Origin: Streptomyces sp. SUK 48
Lineage (GTDB): Bacteria > Actinomycetota > Actinomycetes > Streptomycetales > Streptomycetaceae
Assembly: GCF_009650765.1 (NCBI RefSeq)
Contig: NZ_CP045740.1
Span: 7,416,001 to 7,480,000, forward strand
Direction: 5' to 3'
DNA: 64,000 bases
A program made the translations under genes and the position numbers. Position 1 is the stretch's first letter, and the number at the start of each line of letters is the position of its first letter. Shown here piece by piece: positions 28,921 to 37,372 of the stretch. The notes beneath the pieces are model-generated. The model was not told where the DNA came from and ran no database searches. It saw nothing but the letters and a program-made list of their open reading frames with translations.

Positions 28921-30120
28921 TCAGTCCAGCGGACCCAGCGTGAGATACGCCTGCTGCGGATCACCGTCGTTGACCAGCGACTCCTGGTTGCCGACGTCGT
29001 CGAAGGCGAACGCGTACGCCTTGCCGTCGGACATCCGCGCGTGCACCGCCTTCGCGTACTGGTTGGTCACCGCGTCCTGGTAGAAGTCGCCCGGCGTGTT
29101 GTCCGGTGCCTGCGAACTCACCAGCAGCGTCGAGCGGTTGAAGCCGGCGCACAGGGTGCGGGAGATGGGCCCGCGCACGGCGTCGTTGGGCGCGTCGAGC
29201 AGCTTGTGGCAGCCGAACACGCTGTCCGCGTCCGGCTTCTGGAAGCTGGTGACGACCGCGCCGGAGGTGTCGGTGAAGTTCATGACGTTCCCCGAGACCC
29301 GGCCGTAGAACTTCTTGTCCGGCTGATCGGCGAACGGCGTGACGGTCAGCGTCGACGAGGCGTACTTCTGCCAGACCCGGTTCACGTAGTCGTCCATCGC
29401 GCCGGCGGGCAGCGCGCCGGTCTCCACCCCGTACAGCGGCGACAGCGCGCGCAGCACCGAGCCGTCGGAGCCCGTCTGGATCAGCCCGGACCAGCCGCCC
29501 GGCTGGGCGCGCAGGGCGTCGAAGAACCCCGGCCAACCGCCCTGCTTGAGCTGCCCGGTGGTGCTGGTGCTGCCGTCGGCGCGGCGCACCCCGACGGAGT
29601 ACGGTGCCGAGAACATGTCCACCTGGGTGCTGTTGAGCCACAGCCCGGAGTCGTTGAGCGTGTACTCGGACCAGTTGAAGAGGATGTCGTGGTTGGGGTC
29701 GGACGGATTCTGCACGGCCGGCTGCACCAGGCCGCCGGTGGTGAGCTTGAAGACGAGCTTCTGGCCGTAGGAGAAGTAGATCCGGCCGGAGAACTTCGGG
29801 ATGCGGATCGTGGTCGACTGCCCGGCGGCCGGCCCCGGGATCGCCGCGTCCGGCGCGGGAGTCGGCGGATTGCCGCCGGCCGGCCAGGCGTGGAAGGCGC
29901 CGTTCGCGTCCGCCCAGCCCTGCTGCCCCGAGGACAGCTGGGTGCCGAGGTCGTAGAGGTAGACGGGCTGGGTGCGGCCCGAGTTGTTGGTGATGGTCAG
30001 CGCGATGGTGTCCGGTACGGCCGCCCCGGCGTGTTGGGGGACGCCGAGGGCGAGCGCTCCGCCGACGAGGGCGGTGGCGGCGACCAAGGGCAGCGCGTGT
30101 CGGGTTCGGGTGTGCGGCAC
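28921..30120 (-). CDS. Secreted GH64 beta-1,3-glucanase
   Basis: 399 residues; hydrolyses laminarin-type glucan to oligosaccharides outside the cell. Signal peptide (MPHTRTRHALPLVAATALVG, then cleavage near HAGAA). The mature domain starts at TIALTITNNSGRTQPVYLY and has the thaumatin-like/GH64 pattern: RIPKFSGRIYFSYGQKLVF, FNWSEYTLNDSGLWLNSTQV (acidic catalytic region), DMFSAPYSVGV and SVFGCHKLLDAPND. No extra carbohydrate-binding module is present. The GTG at 30120 has GGAGG upstream (GGAGGCGGAGA). A 20-nt LacI-type palindrome lies 59-78 nt before the start. This suggests sugar-responsive control, with fungal or algal wall as substrate. Confidence 0.95.
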   Translation of the reverse strand: MPHTRTRHALPLVAATALVGGALALGVPQHAGAAVPDTIALTITNNSGRTQPVYLYDLGTQLSSGQQGWADANGAFHAWPAGGNPPTPAPDAAIPGPAAGQSTTIRIPKFSGRIYFSYGQKLVFKLTTGGLVQPAVQNPSDPNHDILFNWSEYTLNDSGLWLNSTQVDMFSAPYSVGVRRADGSTSTTGQLKQGGWPGFFDALRAQPGGWSGLIQTGSDGSVLRALSPLYGVETGALPAGAMDDYVNRVWQKYASSTLTVTPFADQPDKKFYGRVSGNVMNFTDTSGAVVTSFQKPDADSVFGCHKLLDAPNDAVRGPISRTLCAGFNRSTLLVSSQAPDNTPGDFYQDAVTNQYAKAVHARMSDGKAYAFAFDDVGNQESLVNDGDPQQAYLTLGPLD

Positions 30121-30178
30121 TCTCCGCCTCCGTGTGGGGTTCGGGGTCGTACGGACCTCTGATCTCCGGTCCGTACCT

Positions 30179-30198
30179 GTCTGAGAGCGCTCTCAGAC
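30179..30198. promoter_or_regulatory. LacI-family (CebR-like) operator upstream of the GH64 glucanase
   Basis: GTCTGAGAGCGCTCTCAGAC is a perfect 20-nt palindrome. Its centre GAGAGCGCTCTC closely resembles the Streptomyces CebR box TGGGAGCGCTCCCA. It sits where a repressor would block the glucanase promoter. The motif is seen; the regulator (a CebR- or BglR-type LacI protein encoded elsewhere) is inferred. Confidence 0.8.
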
Positions 30199-30368
30199 TG
30201 GTGCCGAAGTCGTACCCGTGTCAACGATTCCGGCGTGAAATCCCTTGGTGCGGAGGTCACTTCGGACCCGCCCGGCGCCCGCCGCGAGGCGGGCGCCGTG
30301 GGCCGGTGCCGAAGGGTATGGAAAGCCGGAGGGCGCGGAAGACCGGAGGGCGCGGAAGGCCGGAAGGT

Positions 30369-31124
30369 TCAGAAGGCGCGGTCGAGCAGGGCCAGCAGCG
30401 CCGCCCAGTGGCGCTCGTCGGCCTCCCGGTCGTACGCCGGGGTGTCGGCCTGGGTGTAGCCGTGCTGCGCGCCCGGGTACACCTCGCAGGTGTGGCGCAC
30501 CCCGGCCGCGTCCAGCGCCTGCTCCAGCTCGCGGATCTGCTCGGCCGGCATCGACGCGTCCTGGTCGGCGAAGCCGAAGTACAGCTCGGCGGTGACGGCA
30601 CCGACCCCGAGGTGCGGGCTGTCCGGGGCGTCCGTGACCAGCTTGCCGCCGTGGAATCCGGCCGCCGCGGCCACCCGGCCGGGGTGCGTGGCGGCCGTGC
30701 GCAGGGCGAGCCGGGCGCCCATGCAGTAGCCGGTCAGCGCGACGGGCCCGTCGGTGACGAACGGGTTGTCCGCGAGGAAGCCGAGATAGGCGTCCGCGTC
30801 CCGCCGGGACTGCTCGGGGGTGAGGGAACCCATCACCGGGCCGATGCGCTGCCAGAGGGTCGGGTCGGCCGCCGGGTCGATGAACTCCGGCAGTTCGCCG
30901 AGCGGGGTGGTGCCGTGCCGGTAGAAGACGTTGGGCACCAGGACCGTGTAGCCGGCCGACGCCAGCCGGTCGGCCATCGACCGCAGCTGGGGGCGCAATC
31001 CGTAGGCGTCCTGGTAGAGCAGCACGCCCGGGTGCGGCTCGCCGTCGGCGGGATGGGCGAGGTAGGCGTCGGCGGTGCCGTCCTCGGTCGGGATCTCGAC
31101 GGATGCTCCCTGTACGTCGGTCAT
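30369..31124 (-). CDS. Dienelactone hydrolase family protein
   Basis: 251 residues, cytosolic. Alpha/beta hydrolase with a Cys nucleophile in GYCMGARLAL (GxCxG, as in dienelactone hydrolase). The likely Asp is in FGFADQDASMPAEQI and the His in YPGAQHGYTQADTPAY. HPGVLLYQDAYGLRPQLR and FYRHGTTPL are typical of the family. In aromatic degradation the family opens dienelactones; no other catabolic gene is near, so a broader ester substrate is possible. The ATG at 31124 has GGAGG 9 nt upstream. Confidence 0.94.
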   Translation of the reverse strand: MTDVQGASVEIPTEDGTADAYLAHPADGEPHPGVLLYQDAYGLRPQLRSMADRLASAGYTVLVPNVFYRHGTTPLGELPEFIDPAADPTLWQRIGPVMGSLTPEQSRRDADAYLGFLADNPFVTDGPVALTGYCMGARLALRTAATHPGRVAAAAGFHGGKLVTDAPDSPHLGVGAVTAELYFGFADQDASMPAEQIRELEQALDAAGVRHTCEVYPGAQHGYTQADTPAYDREADERHWAALLALLDRAF

Positions 31125-31287
31125 GATGACGGTCCTCCTGGGGGAAGGGCGGGCGGGCGGCGGGTGCCCTGCCGGGCCGCGGGTGTGCCCATGTCCTGCG
31201 CGAACGCGCGGGGCGGGCGGGCGGAACTCATGCTGCCACGCACGATCCAGGCCCTCGCGGGGCGGTCCGCCGAACCGCCCCGCGCCG

Positions 31288-31908
31288 TCACTCGAACCGT
31301 GAGGTGTCGCCCGCGCCCCGCCGCACGATCTCCGCCTCGCCCCCGGAGAAGTCGACCACCGTGGTCGGCTCGGTGCCGCACTCCCCGGAGTCGACCACGG
31401 CGTCCACCACATGGTCGAGGCGGTCCTTGATCTCCCAGCCCTGGGTCATCGGCTCCTCCTCGTCCGGCAGCAGCAACGTGCTGGACAGCAGCGGCTCGCC
31501 CAGCTCGGCCAGCAGCGCCTGGGTGACCACATGGTCCGGGATGCGCACCCCGACGGTCTTCTTCTTCGGGTGCATCAGCTTGCGCGGGACCTCGCGGGTG
31601 GCCGGAAGGATGAAGGTGTAGCTGCCGGGGGTGGACGCCTTCACGGCCCGGAACACATCGTTGTCCACCCGCACGAACTGCCCGAGCTGGGCGAAGTCAC
31701 GGCACATCAGCGTGAAGTGATGGCGGTCGTCCAGCCGGCGGATGGCACGGATCCGGTCCACGCCGTCCTGGCTGCCCAGCCGGCAGCCGAGCGCGTAGCA
31801 GGAGTCGGTCGGATATGCGATCAGCGCTCCCGACCGCACCGCGTCGGCGATCTGCGCGATGCTGCGGGCCTGCGGGTTCTCGGGGTGCACGTCGAAGTAC
31901 TTCGCCAT
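31288..31908 (-). CDS. Sua5/YciO/YrdC family protein (YciO-like)
   Basis: 206 residues. YrdC-like fold known from threonylcarbamoyl-adenylate synthase, which supplies t6A for tRNAs. Visible core: ARSIAQIADAVRSGALIAYP, TDSCYALGCRLGSQDGVDRI, the KRxx-like RAIRRLDDRHHFTLMCRD, and PGSYTFILPATREVPRKLMH. There is no Sua5 C-terminal domain. The HHFTLMC variant points to the YciO branch, whose role in t6A synthesis is less certain than that of YrdC. The ATG at 31908 opens the ORF cleanly. No operon partner. Confidence 0.92.
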   Translation of the reverse strand: MAKYFDVHPENPQARSIAQIADAVRSGALIAYPTDSCYALGCRLGSQDGVDRIRAIRRLDDRHHFTLMCRDFAQLGQFVRVDNDVFRAVKASTPGSYTFILPATREVPRKLMHPKKKTVGVRIPDHVVTQALLAELGEPLLSSTLLLPDEEEPMTQGWEIKDRLDHVVDAVVDSGECGTEPTTVVDFSGGEAEIVRRGAGDTSRFE

Positions 31909-32305
31909 TCGCCGAGCTTATGCCGTCTCCGGGGACGACGCGGGCAGCGGGGGCGCCCCAGGTGGCCCGGGCCCCGTGCGCGGCGGCGGCGCGGGACCCC
32001 GCGCATGGTCGTCGCGCGGGCCCCGGGGCGAGGCGCGCGGGACGTCGGCAGCCCGGGAATCCCCGGAAAATTCCCCCATGCGCCCCCGGAAAAATCTCCC
32101 GGTGTATGCCCGGGGTTCCCGGGCACCCGAACCGTGAGCCATCCGGAGCCCTTCCCCCCCGGCCCCGGAGGCGTTGCCTCCGTCGGCGGCCCCACCCCCC
32201 GGGCCGCCGGCGGAGCCATGTCCGGCCGGACGGGACCGCCAGGTGAACCGTCGGGTAACGTCCCGCTGCGAACATCGGCCGACAGGGAAGACAGGAGGGG
32301 GACAC
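31909..32305. other. 397-nt gene-free region with stacked inverted repeats
   Basis: No gene is visible. The part at 32051-32125 is unlike its surroundings: alternating G/C blocks and AAAA/TTCC runs form consecutive hairpins. These are GGGAAT...ATTCCC (32055-32060 with 32070-32075), a CCGG-flanked A-rich loop (about 32086-32102), and CCCGGG-GTT-CCCGGG (32109-32123). The end carries the divergent promoter area of the PucR gene with its ribosome site GGAGGGGG. Confidence 0.6.
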
Positions 32306-33850
32306 GTGGCCCGCCGAGCTGAGGAGGAGCCGGTGTCCCGGCCGTCGTACGGGACCGACAGCGCCTGGGCGCGCGAGCTGCTCGACCAGCTGCGCCCCGC
32401 GGGGCGCGATCTGAACCGGCTGGTCGCCTGGCTCGCCCGCAGCACCGGGTCCGCCGTGCACCTCCAGGACGCGCGCGGCGCCCTCCTCGCCGAGGCGGGG
32501 GAGCGGCCCGCGCTGGACCCCGCCGTCGTCGCCGACGTGGCCGCGGGCCGGGTCTCCGCCGCCGCGCTGGAGGACGGGACGCGGCATGTGCGCCTGGTCG
32601 GCATCCGCCACCCCGGACCGCACCGGGCCGCCGCCTCCGCCGTCCTGGCCGTGGCCCGCACCGAGCCCTTCGACCGGCACACCACCGACATCCTCGGGCA
32701 CACCGCGGGCGTCCTCGAACTCCTCTTGCGTGAGCGCGAGTTGACGCAGGCCGGCGACCGGCTGCGGCGGGCCGCCGCCGATCTGCGCCTCGCCATCCTG
32801 CAACTGCTGATGGTGGAGGACATCGTCTCCGCCCGCCGGGTCGCCGCGGGGCTGTGGCCCGGACTGCTGGAGAAGGACACCGCCCGCGTGTACGTCGTCG
32901 AGGGCACCGCCGCCGAACGCGACCGGCTCGCCGACGAGTGCGGGGCGGCCACCAGCGGCGGCGCCCTCGTGGTCCGCTGCCCGGCGATGGACGAGCACGT
33001 CATCGTCCTCGGCCCGGCCACCGAGGTGGAGGAGCGGCTGCGCTCCCTGGTCGCGGTGCGGCCGGGCACCTACCTCGGCGGCAGTCCCCGCCAGCGCCTC
33101 GCCCTGACCGCGACCGCCTACGGGCAGGCCGTCACCGCGCTCGCCGTGGCCCGCTTCAGCCCGGAGCGGACCGCCGTCTACGCCGAACGCATCCGCCCCG
33201 CCCGCCTGATGGACCCGGCCGCGCTGCACGCCTGGTCGGCCGCGGTGCTGCGCCCGCTCGACACGCTGCCGTACCACGTGCGCGCCGAACTGCTCGCCAC
33301 CACCCGGCTGGGCCTGGAGTTCACCGCGGTCAGCACGGCCAAGGTGCTCGGCGTCAGCCGCAACACGGTGCGCGCCCGCATGGACCGGGTCGCCGCGCTG
33401 CTCGGCGCCGACTTCTCCGCCCTGGCCGTGCGCGCCGTGGCGCACATCGCGCTCAACACCGAGGCGGCGCACGGCCCGTACGACTCCGAGGGCCACGCAC
33501 CCGCCGCGCCGGCCGGGTTCGCGGACCTGCTCGGCGGGGACGCGCTGCGCTCCTGGGCCGAGGGGCTGCTCGGGCGGCTCGACGCCGACGGCCGGGATCT
33601 GCGCGGCACCCTGCGCGCCTGGCTGGCCGCCGACGCCAACGCCGGGCCCGCCGCGACGGCGCGGGGGGTGCACGCCCAGACCGTACGGGAGCATGTGCGG
33701 GCCGCCGAACCCGTACTGGAGCGCCGGCTGCTGGCCGGGGGCACCGATCTGTACGAGGTCGTCCTCGCCCACCTCGTCACCGGTGAACTGCCCGTCCCCG
33801 CCCTCGGCCCGGCGAACCGGGAGCAAGTGGACGCGGCTGTGCACCGGTGA
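32306..33850 (+). CDS. PucR-family transcriptional regulator
   Basis: 514 residues. N-terminal GAF-like sensor region (about 20-150: ELLDQLRPAGRDLNRLVAWL, GSAVHLQDARGALLAEAGER), a central domain (about 150-300), then an HTH at about 340-390 (LLATTRLGLEFTAVSTAKVL, GVSRNTVRARMDRVAALLG). A second PucR-type C-terminal HTH reads LRAWLAADANAGPAATARGV, HAQTVREHVRAAEPVLERRL. Two helix-turn-helix modules in one chain are typical of the PucR/CdaR layout. The GTG at 32306 has GGAGGGGG 4-5 nt upstream; a second GTG at 32333 is a possible alternative. The effector and targets are unknown. Confidence 0.9.
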   Translation: MARRAEEEPVSRPSYGTDSAWARELLDQLRPAGRDLNRLVAWLARSTGSAVHLQDARGALLAEAGERPALDPAVVADVAAGRVSAAALEDGTRHVRLVGIRHPGPHRAAASAVLAVARTEPFDRHTTDILGHTAGVLELLLRERELTQAGDRLRRAAADLRLAILQLLMVEDIVSARRVAAGLWPGLLEKDTARVYVVEGTAAERDRLADECGAATSGGALVVRCPAMDEHVIVLGPATEVEERLRSLVAVRPGTYLGGSPRQRLALTATAYGQAVTALAVARFSPERTAVYAERIRPARLMDPAALHAWSAAVLRPLDTLPYHVRAELLATTRLGLEFTAVSTAKVLGVSRNTVRARMDRVAALLGADFSALAVRAVAHIALNTEAAHGPYDSEGHAPAAPAGFADLLGGDALRSWAEGLLGRLDADGRDLRGTLRAWLAADANAGPAATARGVHAQTVREHVRAAEPVLERRLLAGGTDLYEVVLAHLVTGELPVPALGPANREQVDAAVHR

Positions 33851-34112
33851 GTGCTACGCGCGTCGCGCCGGGCACCGGTGCGCTGGTACGGACCGCGCCT
33901 CGCACGTAAGTTCACTTCCAGCGGGGCACGACCGGGACGGGGGGCCGGTCGGGGCCCCGCGCCTCTTTTCCCCCGCCCGGCCGGTGGGTTCTCCTGTTCG
34001 TCCGACGGACGGAGGGCCCCGTTCGGGCGATGCCGTCACCCGACCCGGTGAGCCCGGCGTACCACCGGCCGCCCGGGGACGTTGCCCCGGCAGGAGCCGC
34101 TGGGAGGACCGG

Positions 34113-34370
34113 ATGCCGCGGGGGGATCGGATGGAGCGAGTCGAAGGGGTCCGGCCGCCGCGGACCCGGGAGCCCGTCTACGACCGGCTCGTCGCCGAAT
34201 GGCGGGCGCAGGGGCGGGCGGTGCCCACCGGCCCGGAGGTGCCGTGGACCTCGCTCGCCGGTCTCGCCGACCTCGCGGGCCTCGCCCTGCGCGTCACCCG
34301 GCCGGACCTCGAACCCGGGCGGCCCGCAGGAGTCGTACCGCACCTCCCCGGCCCGCTGTCGCCCCGTTAG
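34113..34370 (+). CDS. Small hypothetical protein
   Basis: 85 residues, beginning MPRGDRMERVEGVRPPRTRE. A short conserved-looking block follows: PVYDRLVAEWRAQGRAVPTG then PEVPWTSLAGLADLAGLA. GGAGG lies 4 nt before the ATG and the coding stretch keeps high G/C in third positions, both supporting a real gene. A second ATG at 34131 is possible. Its stop TAG shares the 4-nt TTAG with the stop of the convergent gene. No family recognised. Confidence 0.65.
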   Translation: MPRGDRMERVEGVRPPRTREPVYDRLVAEWRAQGRAVPTGPEVPWTSLAGLADLAGLALRVTRPDLEPGRPAGVVPHLPGPLSPR

Positions 34371-34846
34371 GACTCCCGCGGCCGGGGCGGCGGTGCGGCG
34401 AGGACCGTCAGGGTGCCGTTGGCCTGCCGCAGCGCGTCCTCCAGGCTGCCGGGGGAGTGCAGGGTGCCGGTGCCGTCGGGCGGTACCAGCCACTCCAGAC
34501 AGCGGGCGGGCCGGTAGGGCGGCGGTACGGCGACCCAGGAGCCCCGGGTCGCGTAGCGCAGCCCCGCGCCGACCCAGCCCCCGTCCGGGTCCGGCGGCAG
34601 GAAGAAGCCGACCCGGCCCGCCGTGAGGTCCACCAGGGTGGGGCCCGGCACCGGCAGCGCGGGCCGCCACAGCAGGTCCAGGGTGAGCAGCCCCAGCCGC
34701 TCGGGGACGCTCAGCACGTCCCAGAAGCGCCCCGCCTCCAGCAGTGCGATCCCCTCCCCGTGGTCCCACTCCCACTTGCACGCCCGCGGGTCGGCCGCCG
34801 ACGCCGCCAGCCACTCCACGCCCCGCATCCACATCGTGTTCGTCAT
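34367..34846 (-). CDS. Short protein resembling part of Streptomyces primase/polymerase-like (Prim-Pol) proteins
   Basis: 159 residues, beginning MTNTMWMRGVEWLAASAADP. The order of segments GIALLEAGRFWDVLSVPERL, TLVDLTAGRVGFFLPPD, GLRYATRGSWVAVPPPYRP and CLEWLVPPDGTGTLHSP resembles the second half of the bifunctional DNA primase/polymerase N-terminal-like proteins of Streptomyces. The Zn-binding and catalytic acidic residues of a full Prim-Pol are missing, so an enzymatic role is doubtful. ATG at 34846 with GGAG 6 nt upstream. Assigned from recalled family shape, hence moderate confidence. Confidence 0.6.
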   Translation of the reverse strand: MTNTMWMRGVEWLAASAADPRACKWEWDHGEGIALLEAGRFWDVLSVPERLGLLTLDLLWRPALPVPGPTLVDLTAGRVGFFLPPDPDGGWVGAGLRYATRGSWVAVPPPYRPARCLEWLVPPDGTGTLHSPGSLEDALRQANGTLTVLAAPPPRPRES

Positions 34847-35079
34847 GCACTGCTCCGCGTTCTCGGGCACTCGGTGCGTTCGCACAGCAACCCGGCATAT
34901 GCATGCTCGTAGATATTTCTATGCGGCGGAAGGGGTGGCGCGGCCTGGCGTTTGTGGCGACGCGTTCGAACTTCGCCTGTCGGTTCGTCAGCCGGGCGAG
35001 GGGGAGGCGTCACCCTCCCGAGGCGGCGGGCCGACGCGGCGCGTGATTCGGGCGTCCCGGCGCGGTCCGGGGGACGGCG

Positions 35080-36192
35080 TCAGGCGGGCCGGTCGCCCGG
35101 GGCGGGCGACAGCACCAGCATCGTCGCGTCGTCGCGGACCTCGTAGCGCAGCCGCGCGAGGTCGGCCCACACCGCGGTGGGCAGCTCGCCGTCCCGGGTC
35201 TCCGCGAGCGCGGCCAGCCGCTCCGGCAGCGGGTAGAAGACCCCGGCGTCGTCCCGTGCCTCCCAGACGCCGTCGGAGGCCAGCAGCAGCCGGTCGCCCG
35301 GCTCCAGCGGCACCGTGACCTCCTTCGGCGGATCGGCGCCGGCCAGGCCGATCCCCAGCGGGGTGCCCGGTGCCACGGCGACCTCCCGCGCGCCGCCCTC
35401 GCGCAGCAGGACCGGCGCCGGATGACCGCACGCCACCACCCGCATCGTGCGCGCGCCGGCCGGGAACTCCACCAGCACCGCCGTCGCGAACAACTCCCCG
35501 TCCGGTGTGCCCGCCGCGTCCGTCTGGAGCCGGCGGTCCATCCGCGCCGCCACCGACTCCAGGTCCCGCTGGTCGAGGACCGCCTCGCGGAACGCGCCCA
35601 GCAGGGACACCACGGTCGAGACCGCCGTCAGCCCGTGCCCGCGCACATCGCCCATCACCGCCCGTACGCCGTACGGCCCTTCGCGCACGTCGAAGAAGTC
35701 CCCGCCCACCAGCGTGCCGTTCTCCGCCGCCCGGTAGAAGCCCACGCAGCCGATCCGCCCGACCCGCTCGGGCAGCGGCGGCATCACCGCCCGCTGCACG
35801 GCCTCCCCGATCGTGCGCTCCACCTGGAGCTGGGCGTCGCGGCGGCTGCGCACGAACGACACGAACACGCTGAGCAGGGCGACGAAGACGATGGTGAGCA
35901 GATCGGTGTTGCCGGGCCGGTTCAGATGGGTCACGGGCACGTTCAGGGCCACGACCACCAGGACGCCGAGCACGGCGGTGACCAGCGGGCCGTACGACAG
36001 GACGGCCAGCGGCGGGATCGCGCCCAGCAGGAAACCGAGGTCGGCGGCGTGCTCGGTGACGGTCGAGGCGACGGTCACCGCGACCAGCAGCAGCACCGGC
36101 AGCAGCCGGATCCACCACGGCGGTGGCGCGCCCCGCAACCAGCCGCGATCCTCCTGGCTCCCACGCGACGACCAAGCGCGCACCGATCGCAC
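35080..36192 (-). CDS. Membrane-anchored SpoIIE-type PP2C phosphatase
   Basis: 370 residues. Four hydrophobic segments in the first 115 residues (WIRLLPVLLLVAVTVAS, LGFLLGAIPPLAVLSYG, LVTAVLGVLVVVALNV, LLTIVFVALLSVFVSFV), then a cytosolic phosphatase. Metal-binding motifs are GGDFFDVREGPYG, MGDVRGHGL, VACGHPAPVLL and LLASDGVWEARDD. It would dephosphorylate an anti-anti-sigma (STAS) protein. There is no attached kinase or sensor domain beyond the membrane part. The start codon is GTG at 36192; a second GTG 9 nt downstream is also possible. Confidence 0.93.
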   Translation of the reverse strand: MRSVRAWSSRGSQEDRGWLRGAPPPWWIRLLPVLLLVAVTVASTVTEHAADLGFLLGAIPPLAVLSYGPLVTAVLGVLVVVALNVPVTHLNRPGNTDLLTIVFVALLSVFVSFVRSRRDAQLQVERTIGEAVQRAVMPPLPERVGRIGCVGFYRAAENGTLVGGDFFDVREGPYGVRAVMGDVRGHGLTAVSTVVSLLGAFREAVLDQRDLESVAARMDRRLQTDAAGTPDGELFATAVLVEFPAGARTMRVVACGHPAPVLLREGGAREVAVAPGTPLGIGLAGADPPKEVTVPLEPGDRLLLASDGVWEARDDAGVFYPLPERLAALAETRDGELPTAVWADLARLRYEVRDDATMLVLSPAPGDRPA

Positions 36193-36351
36193 AGATCCAC
36201 GCTACGCCGCCCCGGGCAGGAGGGCCCGTCGGCCGCTCCCCGCGCGCCGGCGGAACTCGCCGGAGGCGGTGCGGAAAACCGATGGACGCCGGCCCAGCGG
36301 CCGGGTTAGCGTACGACCGCACATCCGAGACGGACGAAGGAGGCGAGTGTC

Positions 36352-36408
36352 ATGACCGCAGTCAGCATGCGCTCCCCCCTCCCCGTCGCCCGGGTGTGCC
36401 AGGTCTGA
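36352..36408 (+). CDS. 18-codon leader ORF ahead of the GNAT gene
   Basis: The ORF MTAVSMRSPLPVARVCQV starts at an ATG with a good ribosome site (GGAGG, spacing 8) and ends with TGA. Two hairpins separate it from the acetyltransferase gene. It has a single Cys and no run of one amino acid, so a classic attenuation sensor residue is not obvious. Position and signals suggest a regulatory leader peptide; this is inference. Confidence 0.5.
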   Translation: MTAVSMRSPLPVARVCQV

Positions 36409-36409
36409 C

Positions 36410-36450
36410 CGGGAGCGCGTTCCCGCCGCGAGGTCCTTCGCGGCATCTTT
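36410..36450 (+). promoter_or_regulatory. Adjacent hairpins, possible attenuator, between leader ORF and GNAT gene
   Basis: CGGGA (36410-36414) pairs with TCCCG (36421-36425). GCCGCGA (36425-36431) pairs with TCGCGGC (36438-36444) and is followed by ATCTTT. The two stems share base 36425, so they are partly exclusive. The second looks like a weak intrinsic terminator. The GNAT ribosome site GGAGG follows directly. Confidence 0.5.
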
Positions 36451-36463
36451 CCCGGAGGATTCC

Positions 36464-37372
36464 TTGACCGATCTGGTCATGCGCACGCTCGACGCGAACA
36501 GTGCGCACCTGTTCCACACCATGCCCGACCCGCTGGCCCTCGCCGAGAAGCACCGGCTGGTCACCTTCCGCCCCGAATGGCAGCGCGTCGCCCTGCGCGA
36601 CGGCCGCACCGTGGCCCGCGCCGCCTGGTGGGGGCGCGCCGAGGACACCGAACCGCTGCTGATCAACTGGCTGGACGTGGCCGAGGGCGAGGAGGCGGCC
36701 GGCGCCGAACTGCTGCGGACCGCGCCCTGGCACCCGGACGAACTCGAACTCGACCTGCCCGGCGGCTGGCGCGACGACCCGGCGCAGCGGGCCGCCGCCG
36801 ACACCCGCGCCGCCGCCGCGCGCGGGGCCGGATACGCGCCCCTGGTGGAGCGCTTCCTCTACCGCTGGACCCCGGACCTCGGCCTGCCCGAACGCCCCGG
36901 CCGCCTGGTCTTCACCCCGGAACCGGACGACGCCGTCTTCCTCGGCCTGCTGCGCCGGATCCACTCCGTCACCCTCGACGCGCACGCCCGCCGGGCCATC
37001 GCCGAGGGCGGTGTCGAGCAGGCCGCCCGGGAGGAGCTGGACCTCTTCCACTGGATGTCCTCGCCGCGCTCCTGGTGGCAGATCGCCCGCACCCGCGCCG
37101 GCGACCCGGTCGGCATCCACATCCCCGCCCGCAACCCGTCCGGAGCCTGTGTCGGCTTCATCGGCGTCGTCCCCGAGCACCGCGGCCACGGCTACGCCTA
37201 CGACCTCCTCACCGAGTGCACCCGCTTCCTGGCCGTCGAGGGCGCCGAGTTCATCGGTGCCGCCACCGACCGGTCGAACTTCCCGATGGCCGCGCACTTC
37301 GCGAGGGCGGGCTATCCCGTCGTACGGGAGCGGGTGAACTTCCGGTCCGACGGCGTCGCCGGTGCCGGGTGA
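36464..37372 (+). CDS. GNAT-family N-acetyltransferase
   Basis: 302 residues. The C-terminal half (about 150-300) is a GNAT domain with acetyl-CoA motif A as VGFIGVVPEHRGHGYAYDLL and a following YPVVRERVNF strand. The N-terminal half is a degenerate second module (LLINWLDVAEGEEAAGAELL). It starts at TTG 36464, supported by GGAGG with 5-nt spacing; an ATG at 36479 is the alternative. It is preceded by a short leader ORF and hairpins. The stop TGA overlaps a downstream GTG (GTGA). The substrate is unknown. Confidence 0.9.
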   Translation: MTDLVMRTLDANSAHLFHTMPDPLALAEKHRLVTFRPEWQRVALRDGRTVARAAWWGRAEDTEPLLINWLDVAEGEEAAGAELLRTAPWHPDELELDLPGGWRDDPAQRAAADTRAAAARGAGYAPLVERFLYRWTPDLGLPERPGRLVFTPEPDDAVFLGLLRRIHSVTLDAHARRAIAEGGVEQAAREELDLFHWMSSPRSWWQIARTRAGDPVGIHIPARNPSGACVGFIGVVPEHRGHGYAYDLLTECTRFLAVEGAEFIGAATDRSNFPMAAHFARAGYPVVRERVNFRSDGVAGAG

